DNA of 29,499 bases from SHLQ01 sp964445255. GTDB taxonomy: Bacteria; Actinomycetota; Acidimicrobiia; Acidimicrobiales; SHLQ01. A program made the translations under genes and the position numbers. Below the pieces are notes generated by a model, which was not told where the DNA came from, ran no database searches, and saw nothing but the letters and a program-made list of their open reading frames with translations. Shown piece after piece: positions 14,906 through 21,826 of the stretch. The DNA lies in NCBI GenBank assembly GCA_964445255.1, contig CAYUKM010000018.1:1-29499 (forward strand), read 5' to 3'. Position 1 is the first letter of the stretch, and each line of letters starts with the position of its first letter.

Positions 14906-15622
14906 GTGACGTTCGTAACTGGTTTCAAAACCATGAGCGCACTCGACTACCCGGGCCGATCGACGGCCAGCGCCACCGATATACGGACGATCGGCGCCAC
15001 ATTTCGTACGTTCATCGGCGAGGGCGCACCGCGTGCGATTATTACGGGAACCGCTATTGCTGTGGTGGTTCGGATTCTCGTCGACGGGTTCGGGTTTTCC
15101 GATATTGCGACGGTCGGTCTTGGCGTGTTGGCGGTCGGCTTTGTCGAGTGGGTGATCCACGTCCATTGGCTCCATGCGCCAGAGGATTCGCGGCGCATGC
15201 GCAAGTTCCGGAGCGGGGTTAGCCATCGCCAGCATCATGTCGAGCCCGAGAGCGTGGGCTTCTTGTTGCTCACCGCTCCCGATGCGATTGGTTACATGGC
15301 GGTGCTCACTGTGTGGCATGCCACCTGGCCACTGTTGTTCGCGTGGCTCATCGGAGCACCGCTGTTCGCCACCTACCTAACCGCACTGGCGACGTCGTAT
15401 GTGCTGTTGGGTTACTACGAGTGGATTCACCTATTGATCCACACCAACTATCGCCCGAAGACTCGATATTTCGCCGAGCGGGCCCGCCATCACCGGCTGC
15501 ATCACTACCGCAACGAGCAGTACTGGATGGGCGTTACGAACACCCTCGGCGACGTGTTGTTTGGGACCTTCCCAGCCGACAAGTCAGACGTACCACTCTC
15601 CGGCACTGCGAAAACCCTCTAG
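14906..15622 (+). CDS. Fatty acid hydroxylase/sterol desaturase superfamily membrane enzyme
   Basis: 238 residues from GTG 14906; ATG 14933 in frame would remove nine residues, and neither has a strong Shine-Dalgarno. The protein has about four hydrophobic segments and the histidine clusters of the PF04116 type di-iron hydroxylases: HVHWLH after the second helix, HRQHH (H-x2-HH), IHLLIH and HHRLHH (H-x2-HH) near residue 195. These bind two irons at the cytoplasmic face in known members. The family includes beta-carotene 3-hydroxylases and sterol or fatty acid hydroxylases; the ~240-residue size with closely placed His boxes suits a lipid or carotenoid hydroxylase, but no carotenoid gene is nearby to decide. 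It converges on dapD with 23 bases between stops. Confidence 0.8.
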   Translation: MTFVTGFKTMSALDYPGRSTASATDIRTIGATFRTFIGEGAPRAIITGTAIAVVVRILVDGFGFSDIATVGLGVLAVGFVEWVIHVHWLHAPEDSRRMRKFRSGVSHRQHHVEPESVGFLLLTAPDAIGYMAVLTVWHATWPLLFAWLIGAPLFATYLTALATSYVLLGYYEWIHLLIHTNYRPKTRYFAERARHHRLHHYRNEQYWMGVTNTLGDVLFGTFPADKSDVPLSGTAKTL

Positions 15623-15645
15623 ACACCCGCTCATTCCACCACTGA

Positions 15646-16530
15646 TTAGTTGGCGTGGAGGGCCTCGTTCAGGCCTGACCACTGCGCTCCATTGGGAACT
15701 GCTTCCACCGCGCCAGTCATGCTGTTTCGACGGAACAGCAGGTCGTTAACGCCTGACAATTCGCGTCCGGCACGGACCTCGCCGTCGGGAAGAGTCACTT
15801 TGGTACCCGCGGTGAGGTACAGGCCAGCTTCAACAATGCAGTTGTTGCCGAGCGAAATGCCGACACCGGCGTTCGCGCCGAGAAGACAACCCTCGCCGAT
15901 GGAGATGACCTCTTTGCCGCCGCCCGAAAGCGTCCCCATGATCGAGGCGCTGCCGCCGAGGTCGCTTCCGTTGCCAACGACAACCCCAGCCGAGATACGA
16001 CCTTCGACCATCGAGGAACCGACGGTGCCAGCGTTGAAGTTAACGAACCCTTCGTGCATGACCGTGGTTCCTTCGGCCAAATACGCACCTAGGCGCACGC
16101 GGTTGGCGTTGGCGATGCGGACGCCACTGGGCACCACGTAGTCAAGCATGCGAGGGAACTTGTCGAGACCGTTAACCCCAACCGATCGGCCCTCCACCGC
16201 GACTACAGCACGGAGTGCGTCTACCTTGCCGGGGAGCACCGGGCCTTCGGTCGTCCACGCAACGTTGGTGAGCACACCGAAAATCCCATCGAGGTTGATC
16301 TCGTGAGGAGCCACTTCGCGTCGGCTGAGCAGGTGCAGGCGCAGGTAGGCGTCGGAAACATCTGCAGGTGCCGCGTCGTGATCGATCGTGATTTCAAAGG
16401 ACTCACCACGAACGATGCCCACCGTTTCAGCTGCGCAACCACGCGCCGGTTCAGCGTCGATCGGGTACCAACTGTCGAGCACGGTGTCGGTCTCTACATC
16501 GATCCAACGGTGGCCGCGTGCGGTGGTCAT
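15646..16530 (-). CDS. dapD: 2,3,4,5-tetrahydropyridine-2,6-dicarboxylate N-succinyltransferase
   Basis: 294 residues. DapD transfers succinyl from succinyl-CoA to tetrahydrodipicolinate in the succinylase branch of diaminopimelate/lysine synthesis in the cytoplasm. The C-terminal half (about residues 135-255) is a left-handed beta-helix built from hexapeptide repeats, with GTTVMHEGFVNFNAGTVGSS, EGRISAGVVVG, GSDLGGSASIMGTLSGGG and LLGANAGVGISLG. The N-terminal domain (FEITIDHDAAP, YLRLHLLSRREV) is of the longer actinobacterial kind rather than the enterobacterial one. A strong GAGGAG ribosome site lies 9 bases before the ATG. It is divergent from msrB over 93 bases. Its pathway partners dapA and dapB are about 11 and 13 kb away in this window. 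Confidence 0.93.
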   Translation of the reverse strand: MTTARGHRWIDVETDTVLDSWYPIDAEPARGCAAETVGIVRGESFEITIDHDAAPADVSDAYLRLHLLSRREVAPHEINLDGIFGVLTNVAWTTEGPVLPGKVDALRAVVAVEGRSVGVNGLDKFPRMLDYVVPSGVRIANANRVRLGAYLAEGTTVMHEGFVNFNAGTVGSSMVEGRISAGVVVGNGSDLGGSASIMGTLSGGGKEVISIGEGCLLGANAGVGISLGNNCIVEAGLYLTAGTKVTLPDGEVRAGRELSGVNDLLFRRNSMTGAVEAVPNGAQWSGLNEALHAN

Positions 16531-16611
16531 TTATGAAATCTCCTCAAGACTGGGGCAAGAACATCCGCTGAACACAGTCGTAAACGGACACCGAGCAATC
16601 TATCGCTGCGC

Positions 16612-16617
16612 TATGTT
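16612..16617 (+). promoter_or_regulatory. Candidate -10 element of a leaderless msrB transcript
   Basis: TATGTT ends 6 bases before the msrB ATG at 16624, and no Shine-Dalgarno sequence precedes that ATG. A transcript starting on the A of ATG would be leaderless, common in actinobacteria. No good -35 hexamer is visible. Confidence 0.4.
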
Positions 16618-16623
16618 GCAACC

Positions 16624-17097
16624 ATGGGTATCCGAGATCAACTAAACAAGCTCGCCGGCGGTGAAGACGACACCGAATACGAAAAGCAGTTCGACAAAGA
16701 CGAACTGAAAGAACGCCTCACCGATGAGCAGTTCTACGTAACGCAGAAGGCCGGTACCGAACGCGCCTTCACCGGTGAGTACCACGACACCAAGACCGAA
16801 GGCACCTACCACTGCGTAGTCTGCGACGATCCGTTGTTTGAGAGTGACAAGAAGTACGACTCAGGCACCGGGTGGCCATCGTTTAGCCTCCCCGTCGCCG
16901 AAGATGCCGTCGGCGAGAAGAAGGACTTTAAGTTGGGAGTCCCCCGAACTGAGACGGTCTGCTCCTCGTGCGGAGCCCACTTGGGCCACGTGTTCAACGA
17001 CGGTCCCCGAGATGCCGGCGGCCTTCGTTACTGCATGAACTCCGCCGCTTTGAACCTCAAGTCAAGCGACTCCGCAGAGTCACAAGAAGACGCCTAG
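16624..17097 (+). CDS. msrB: Peptide-methionine (R)-S-oxide reductase
   Basis: 157 residues. MsrB reduces the R-epimer of methionine sulfoxide in proteins, using a catalytic Cys regenerated by thioredoxin. The structural zinc pairs are present as CVVC (Cys64, Cys67) and CSSC (Cys113, Cys116). Other family signatures are YDSGTGWPSF, GAHLGHVFNDGP and RYCMNSAAL, with Cys137 in the catalytic position. The second Met of RYCMNSA is normally Ile or Val, a mild variation. There is an acidic N-terminal extension of about 25 residues and a Ser/Glu-rich tail, with no signal peptide, so it is cytoplasmic. The next gene begins 41 bases later on the same strand. Confidence 0.93.
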   Translation: MGIRDQLNKLAGGEDDTEYEKQFDKDELKERLTDEQFYVTQKAGTERAFTGEYHDTKTEGTYHCVVCDDPLFESDKKYDSGTGWPSFSLPVAEDAVGEKKDFKLGVPRTETVCSSCGAHLGHVFNDGPRDAGGLRYCMNSAALNLKSSDSAESQEDA

Positions 17098-17138
17098 TTT
17101 TCATATCCACCAATCTTGGGTTACAGACCGCATCTACG

Positions 17139-17633
17139 ATGACCGAAGTTTCTTTTATGGTCTCGACAATGCGATTTGTTGGAGCGCCCATTGAGAGGCT
17201 CCTTGAGTCAACGGGTGCTACACCGGTTGATTCTGACGTCGCGACCGCTGCCCGGGGTCTCCTAACGACACTGAATCCAGTCGGCGAACCCTTTGCGGTT
17301 CCGTGGAAACTAAAGGAATCGCTGAGCGTCCTTGGCCCATGGCTACCCGCAGACCTCGAAATGCGTCTGTTGAACCCTGGTATGAGCGTTCCTTCCAATC
17401 ACCTTGAAGCCAGCGTGTTGTCGCTGGCCCGTGAAGGTGGCGTTTGCCTGGAGCCGCTTACCGCAGCAGACCTTCGCCGAATGCAATATGGCGCCCAACG
17501 CGCAATCGAGGTCGGAGTGTGGGGACGTCAAAGCCCACACCCATGGGACACCTTGGCTGAGGCCGATGTCGAACCATCGTGGTTCTACGCCTTCGCCGCT
17601 CCGCTGGTGATGTCGCTCGCGCCTGCTGCCTAA
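17139..17633 (+). CDS. Unrecognised 164-residue protein
   Basis: The open frame reaches back to 16968, but that region is msrB in another frame, so ATG 17139 is the sensible start; ATG 17157 is also possible. The protein is not hydrophobic overall, has no signal peptide and has one Cys (in REGGVCLEP). Notable stretches are RFVGAPIERLLESTG, NPVGEPFAVPWKLKESL, GPWLPADLEMRLLNPG and GRQSPHPWDTL. It is rich in Pro, Trp and Leu, and the codon use matches its neighbours. I do not recognise a family. Its stop overlaps the cinA stop by four bases (CTAA, convergent). It follows msrB by 41 bases and may be co-transcribed. Confidence 0.65.
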   Translation: MTEVSFMVSTMRFVGAPIERLLESTGATPVDSDVATAARGLLTTLNPVGEPFAVPWKLKESLSVLGPWLPADLEMRLLNPGMSVPSNHLEASVLSLAREGGVCLEPLTAADLRRMQYGAQRAIEVGVWGRQSPHPWDTLAEADVEPSWFYAFAAPLVMSLAPAA

Positions 17634-18895
17634 CTCGCCCGTTCGGTCAACCGCTTTCGAAGCGCGTTAAGTACTGTGATCGTGGTGTAGTTCCGAACGC
17701 GAACCCGGTCGGTGTTGTAGCGCAACAAGTGCGACTCGACGACGCCGTCGACGACGGTGGCTATCCACACCGTTCCTGGTGGAACCCCTTCCCACGAATC
17801 GGGTCCGGCGACGCCTGTTGTTGCCACGGAGACGTCCGCGCCCAACCGGTCGCACACGCCAAGGGCCATAGCTTCAACCATCTCCTCAGATACCGAGGGT
17901 CCGTCGGCGACTCCGAGTACCGATGACTTCACCTCGGTGGCGTAGGTGATCACACCGCCACGGAATGCTCGGCTCGAACCCGGTGTAGACGTCAGTCGCT
18001 GGGCGATCAATCCGCCCGTGAGTGACTCTGCGGTTCCGAGGGTGAGCCCTTGCTCGGCGCATAAATCGAGGACTACCGACTCCATTGTCTGGTCATCGAC
18101 ACCAAAGACGATCGGCCCGATGATCTCGCGTACCCGCTGCTCCTCCTCGTCAAGAAGTGCCTCCACCGATGCCTCGGTTGGACCCTTGGCAGTGATTCGT
18201 ACCTTCAGCCCTTCCATCCCGCTTGCGAGGAATGCCAGTGTGACGCCGCCTTCATCGGTCCCAACTTGATCGAGCCGCTCGATCTCATCGGCCAGCTGTT
18301 CAGCCAGGCCTGACTCAGACGTTCCCCACGTACGAAGCGTGCGCGAGCGAATAATTGCAGACAGGCCGGAGCGTTCGACCAAGTCGTCGATGATGAAGCC
18401 GTGCATCATCGCTCGCATCTCCCAGGGCACTCCCGGCACGGAGTAGATGACCTTGGGCGCTCCCTCGTACTCGAATGCGGCCACGATGCCGGGTGCGGTC
18501 CCAGGCTGGATGGGTATCGGGGAGGCGCCTACGGGCAGCCGGGCCTGTAATCGGTTGTTCGTTGGCATCTCTCGGCCTCGAGCCACCCACCGGTTTTCGA
18601 TCTCTTCGACGAGGGCCTCGTCGGTGTAGAGCTCGACGCCCATGACCGCAGCGACGGCTTCACGGGTGATGTCGTCTTGGGTGGGGCCGAGGCCCCCGGT
18701 GGTGATGACCGCATCGTTACGGCTGAGGGCATGGGTGATTACCGACACCATGCGATCGAGGTTGTCCCCGACCTTGGTTTGAAAGAACGAGTCGATACCG
18801 ACGGCAGCAAGTTCCTGGCCAATCCACGACGAGTTGGTGTCGTTGATTTGTCCTAGGAGTAGCTCGGACCCCACAGCAACCACTTCGCAACGCAT
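17630..18895 (-). CDS. cinA: CinA-like protein with nicotinamide-nucleotide amidohydrolase domain
   Basis: 421 residues, the full two-domain length. The N-terminal domain (about 1-170) is of the MoCF/COG1058 type: MRCEVVAVGSELLLGQINDTNSS, TTGGLGPTQDDITREAVA and YSVPGVPWEMRAMM. The C-terminal domain (about 260-415) is of the PncC type, with GTAESLTGGLIAQRLTSTPG, FRGGVITYATEVK and TTGVAGPDSWEGVPPGTVWIA. Known CinA/PncC enzymes deamidate NMN and the COG1058 domain hydrolyses ADP-ribose or NAD-like pyrophosphates, which points to pyridine nucleotide salvage. The ATG follows the pgsA TAG with no gap, so translation is likely coupled. It is the last gene of the minus-strand operon. Confidence 0.92.
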   Translation of the reverse strand: MRCEVVAVGSELLLGQINDTNSSWIGQELAAVGIDSFFQTKVGDNLDRMVSVITHALSRNDAVITTGGLGPTQDDITREAVAAVMGVELYTDEALVEEIENRWVARGREMPTNNRLQARLPVGASPIPIQPGTAPGIVAAFEYEGAPKVIYSVPGVPWEMRAMMHGFIIDDLVERSGLSAIIRSRTLRTWGTSESGLAEQLADEIERLDQVGTDEGGVTLAFLASGMEGLKVRITAKGPTEASVEALLDEEEQRVREIIGPIVFGVDDQTMESVVLDLCAEQGLTLGTAESLTGGLIAQRLTSTPGSSRAFRGGVITYATEVKSSVLGVADGPSVSEEMVEAMALGVCDRLGADVSVATTGVAGPDSWEGVPPGTVWIATVVDGVVESHLLRYNTDRVRVRNYTTITVLNALRKRLTERAS

Positions 18896-19507
18896 CTATT
18901 CGGTCCCCTTATCGTCGATATCGCCGCTCACTCGGGTGGCGGCGGCACCGTCGAGCAGGTAGCGGAGACCCGAGTAGAGGGTGAACGCAACTGCGAACCA
19001 GAGCAGCGCCTGTACTACGAACTCCGCGTCGACCAGCGGTGGGAGCAGCGCAGCCTGCAATGCGACCCCCTGGATGATCGATTTCCATTTGCCCAGCTTG
19101 CGTGCGGGAACGGCTCGGTTGCGCTTGACCCAATAGCTGCGGAAGCCAGTAATCACAGCCTCTCGGACTGTGATGAGCGCGACCGGGATCCAGCCGTATC
19201 GGTCGACGGCAACGAAACAGAACATCGCGCCGATCACGACGATCTTGTCCGCCAGTGGATCGAGAAAAGCACCCGAACGGCTAATGAGGTCGAACTTGCG
19301 GGCGAGCCAACCGTCGAGCAGGTCGGTAGCGGCGAAGATCCAACCGAGAGCGAACCCGATCCACGATGCGCCACCGTTGTCTTCGTTGACGAGGATCAAC
19401 AAGAAAGCGATGGGACTGGCGATGATGCGAGCGGTCGTGATGAGGTTGGCAGGGTTCGTCAGGAAGTGCCCAACGTGATGCATTGCCCCGGCGGAGGTCT
19501 CGGTCAT
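18896..19507 (-). CDS. pgsA: CDP-diacylglycerol-glycerol-3-phosphate 3-phosphatidyltransferase family enzyme
   Basis: 203 residues with about four to five membrane segments. The CDP-alcohol phosphotransferase signature D-x2-DG-x2-AR-x8-G-x3-D-x3-D is intact at about residues 62-87: DLLDGWLARKFD followed by GAFLDPLADK. The family makes phosphatidylglycerol phosphate, the first step to phosphatidylglycerol and cardiolipin, in the cytoplasmic membrane. FLTNPANLITTARI near the N-terminus is the usual entry segment. Its ATG overlaps the rimO TGA (ATGA), and cinA follows directly. The position between rimO and cinA is the standard actinobacterial context for this gene, which favours PgsA over other CDP-alcohol transferases. 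Confidence 0.9.
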   Translation of the reverse strand: MTETSAGAMHHVGHFLTNPANLITTARIIASPIAFLLILVNEDNGGASWIGFALGWIFAATDLLDGWLARKFDLISRSGAFLDPLADKIVVIGAMFCFVAVDRYGWIPVALITVREAVITGFRSYWVKRNRAVPARKLGKWKSIIQGVALQAALLPPLVDAEFVVQALLWFAVAFTLYSGLRYLLDGAAATRVSGDIDDKGTE

Positions 19508-20757
19508 TGTTCGACCCCCTCAGCGATGAGGTCCGGGCCGAGAGCCGATGCGATGACGACATCGTGGAACTCGCCCACCGCGAGATCTTCGGGAACGGTG
19601 ACGACACCGTCGATCTCGGGGGCTTCGCGGAAGGTGCGCCCCACACCGGGCTCGTCGACGAGGACGTTGACCGTCTGGTCGATGAGTTCATCTCGTCGCC
19701 GAGCGGTGATGCGGTCTTGCAGCTCGCTCAGTTCTCGCAAGCGTTCCGCTACCAAGCCTTCGGGCACAGTGCCGTCCAACGTGGCTGCATAGGTGCCCTC
19801 TTCTTGGGAGTAGGAGAAGAACCCACACCAGTCGAGCTCGGCAGCCTCGACAAAGTCGAGCAGTGCGTCGTGGTCTTCTTCGGTCTCGCCCGGATAGCCG
19901 ACGATGAAGTTCGATCGGAAGGCCGCCTCGGGGGCTTGGGAGCGGATAGCGGCGATTCGTTCGAGGAACCGTTCACCGTTGCCCCACCGCTTCATGCGGC
20001 GCATGAGTGGCGGGCTGACGTGTTGCAGCGACAGATCGAAGTAAGGCATGTTCACGCCCAACATCGTTGAAATCAGTTCCTCGGTGAGGTCACTCGGGTA
20101 GAGGTAGAGCAGGCGAACACGGTCGACGAGTTCGGCGACTTCGCCGATAAGCGGCACGATCGTGCGCTCACCGTGCCCTTGGTCCCGCCCGAAGGCGGCC
20201 AGATCTTGGGCGACCAGAACGATTTCGCGAGCATCGAGCTGTTCAACTTCGGCGAGAATCGATTCGTGCGATCGGGACCGCTGCGGGCCTCGGAACGTTG
20301 GGATGGCGCAAAAGCCACACGCCCGGTCGCAGCCCTCGGCGATCTTCACATACGCCCACGGACGCTCTGAGGCCGGCCGGGGAAGGTTGAGCAGGTCGAA
20401 GCTCGGGAGCGCAGGTTCGGCGCTGGACTTCTTGCCGAGCGTGACCGGCACCCCGAAGCCAGCCACCGAGTCGACCTCGGGCAGCGCGTCGGCGAGTTCG
20501 TCGCCGTAGCGCTCGGCCATGCAGCCGGTCACTACCACCTTTGCGTCGGCCGCTTCGTCTCGTAAGGCGAGCACGGTGTCGATGGATTCTTGGCGGGCCT
20601 GCTCGATGAACGCGCACGTGTTGACCACGACGAGGCCGGCTTCGGACGGATCGGTTGCTTGCTCCATACCGTCGGCGAGGAGGGTGCCCACAAGCTTGTC
20701 GGAGTCAACCTCGTTTTTGGGACAGCCGAGCGTCTCGACCCAGAACGTTTTCGTCAC
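19504..20757 (-). CDS. rimO: Ribosomal protein S12 methylthiotransferase
   Basis: 417 residues from a GTG start. Domains in order: an N-terminal MTTase domain (VETLGCPKNEVDSD, VVVNTCAFIEQARQESIDT, VVTGCMAERYGDEL) carrying three Cys for the auxiliary iron-sulfur cluster; the radical-SAM core with CDRACGFC at about 139-146 binding the SAM cluster; and a C-terminal TRAM domain ending near residue 410. RimO adds a methylthio group to an Asp of ribosomal protein S12. GCPKN together with AYVKIAEGCDRACGFCAIP and TFRGPQRSR are typical of RimO rather than MiaB. The start lies 13 bases after the exchanger stop and the end overlaps pgsA by four bases. Confidence 0.93.
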   Translation of the reverse strand: MTKTFWVETLGCPKNEVDSDKLVGTLLADGMEQATDPSEAGLVVVNTCAFIEQARQESIDTVLALRDEAADAKVVVTGCMAERYGDELADALPEVDSVAGFGVPVTLGKKSSAEPALPSFDLLNLPRPASERPWAYVKIAEGCDRACGFCAIPTFRGPQRSRSHESILAEVEQLDAREIVLVAQDLAAFGRDQGHGERTIVPLIGEVAELVDRVRLLYLYPSDLTEELISTMLGVNMPYFDLSLQHVSPPLMRRMKRWGNGERFLERIAAIRSQAPEAAFRSNFIVGYPGETEEDHDALLDFVEAAELDWCGFFSYSQEEGTYAATLDGTVPEGLVAERLRELSELQDRITARRRDELIDQTVNVLVDEPGVGRTFREAPEIDGVVTVPEDLAVGEFHDVVIASALGPDLIAEGVEQ

Positions 20758-20770
20758 TCGCCAAGGTTAC

Positions 20771-21811
20771 CTAGGCGATGCCGCCAATGACCGATCGGAT
20801 TGACTCACCAACATCGAGTTCAGAAATCATCAGAAGCACGAAGGTGTAGGCGGCGAGCAGTAACGCAGCCTCGATTCGGGTGATCTTGCGGCGCGAGACC
20901 ATGAAGATCCATGTGATAACCGCAACGATGACCATGGCCACCACGCCGTATTCGGCGATGAGACGGTCGGAAAACTGGCCTCCACCCACGATCGCGATGA
21001 CGCCACCTACAGCGAGGCTGTTGAACACGTTCGAACCCAGCAGGTTGCCGAGGATAAGTTCGGTTTCGCCCTTGCGGGCGGCTGCGCAGGCAGTGACGAG
21101 TTCGGGAAGTGACGTGCCGATGGCGATCAGCGTGAAGCCTACGAAGCCACCACTTAGCCCGACGGCTGCGGCCAGCCCGATTGCACCCCAGACCATAAGT
21201 TGAGCGCCGATCACGGTGCCGACGAGTCCTACCAGCGTCACTGCCAAGCTTTGACCAACCGTTCGATCCTCTTCGACTTCAATCTCTTCGACGCTGTCCT
21301 CGTGTCCACCGAGGATCACCCACGAAAGGATCGCCACCAACACCACGAGCATCACGATGCCTTCCCAAAGGGCGAGACCCCCGATGGTGAAGAAAGCGAA
21401 GAGCGAAACGGCAGCGAGGCTCACCGGCGCCTCGCGAACTAGTACTGCCCGGGTAACGAGTAACGGCACGACGAGCGCTGCCACGCCGAGCACCAACGTG
21501 ATGTTGGCTACGTTCGATCCCACGATGTTGCCGAGTGCGACGTCGAGACCGTTGGTGATGTCACCAGTCTCTTTGTCGACCGATTCGCCGTTGAAGGCGG
21601 CGATCCCCGAAACCAATAGCTCCGGGGCGCTCGTCCCGAAGCCGACGACAACCGCACCGACAACAACCGGAGACATCTTCGCCGCACTCGCTACTGAGAC
21701 CGCACCGTCGACAAAGAGGTCGGCTGCCTTGCTCAGCAGGAACAGTCCAATGAGTACCTGAATAACAGCGATCGGAATCGAGGGGGCGGAGAGAAAATCG
21801 ATGGGCGACAT
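20771..21811 (-). CDS. CaCA-family sodium/calcium-type exchanger
   Basis: 346 residues with about ten membrane segments in two inverted halves. The alpha repeats are clear: VVVGFGTSAPELLVSGIAAF with GNIVGSNVANITLVLGVAAL in the first half, and IAIGTSLPELVTACAAA with GNLLGSNVFNSLAVGGVIAI in the second. The Glu in each PEL motif is the cation ligand in known members. A loop of acidic residues (EDSVEEIEVEEDRT) separates the halves. The size suits bacterial YrbG-like proteins. The transported ion could be calcium or another cation. It starts 15 bases after the ftsK stop with no clear Shine-Dalgarno, and is followed 13 bases later by rimO, so it appears to be an operon member. Confidence 0.9.
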   Translation of the reverse strand: MSPIDFLSAPSIPIAVIQVLIGLFLLSKAADLFVDGAVSVASAAKMSPVVVGAVVVGFGTSAPELLVSGIAAFNGESVDKETGDITNGLDVALGNIVGSNVANITLVLGVAALVVPLLVTRAVLVREAPVSLAAVSLFAFFTIGGLALWEGIVMLVVLVAILSWVILGGHEDSVEEIEVEEDRTVGQSLAVTLVGLVGTVIGAQLMVWGAIGLAAAVGLSGGFVGFTLIAIGTSLPELVTACAAARKGETELILGNLLGSNVFNSLAVGGVIAIVGGGQFSDRLIAEYGVVAMVIVAVITWIFMVSRRKITRIEAALLLAAYTFVLLMISELDVGESIRSVIGGIA

Positions 21812-21826
21812 GTATGGGAGGTGAGG

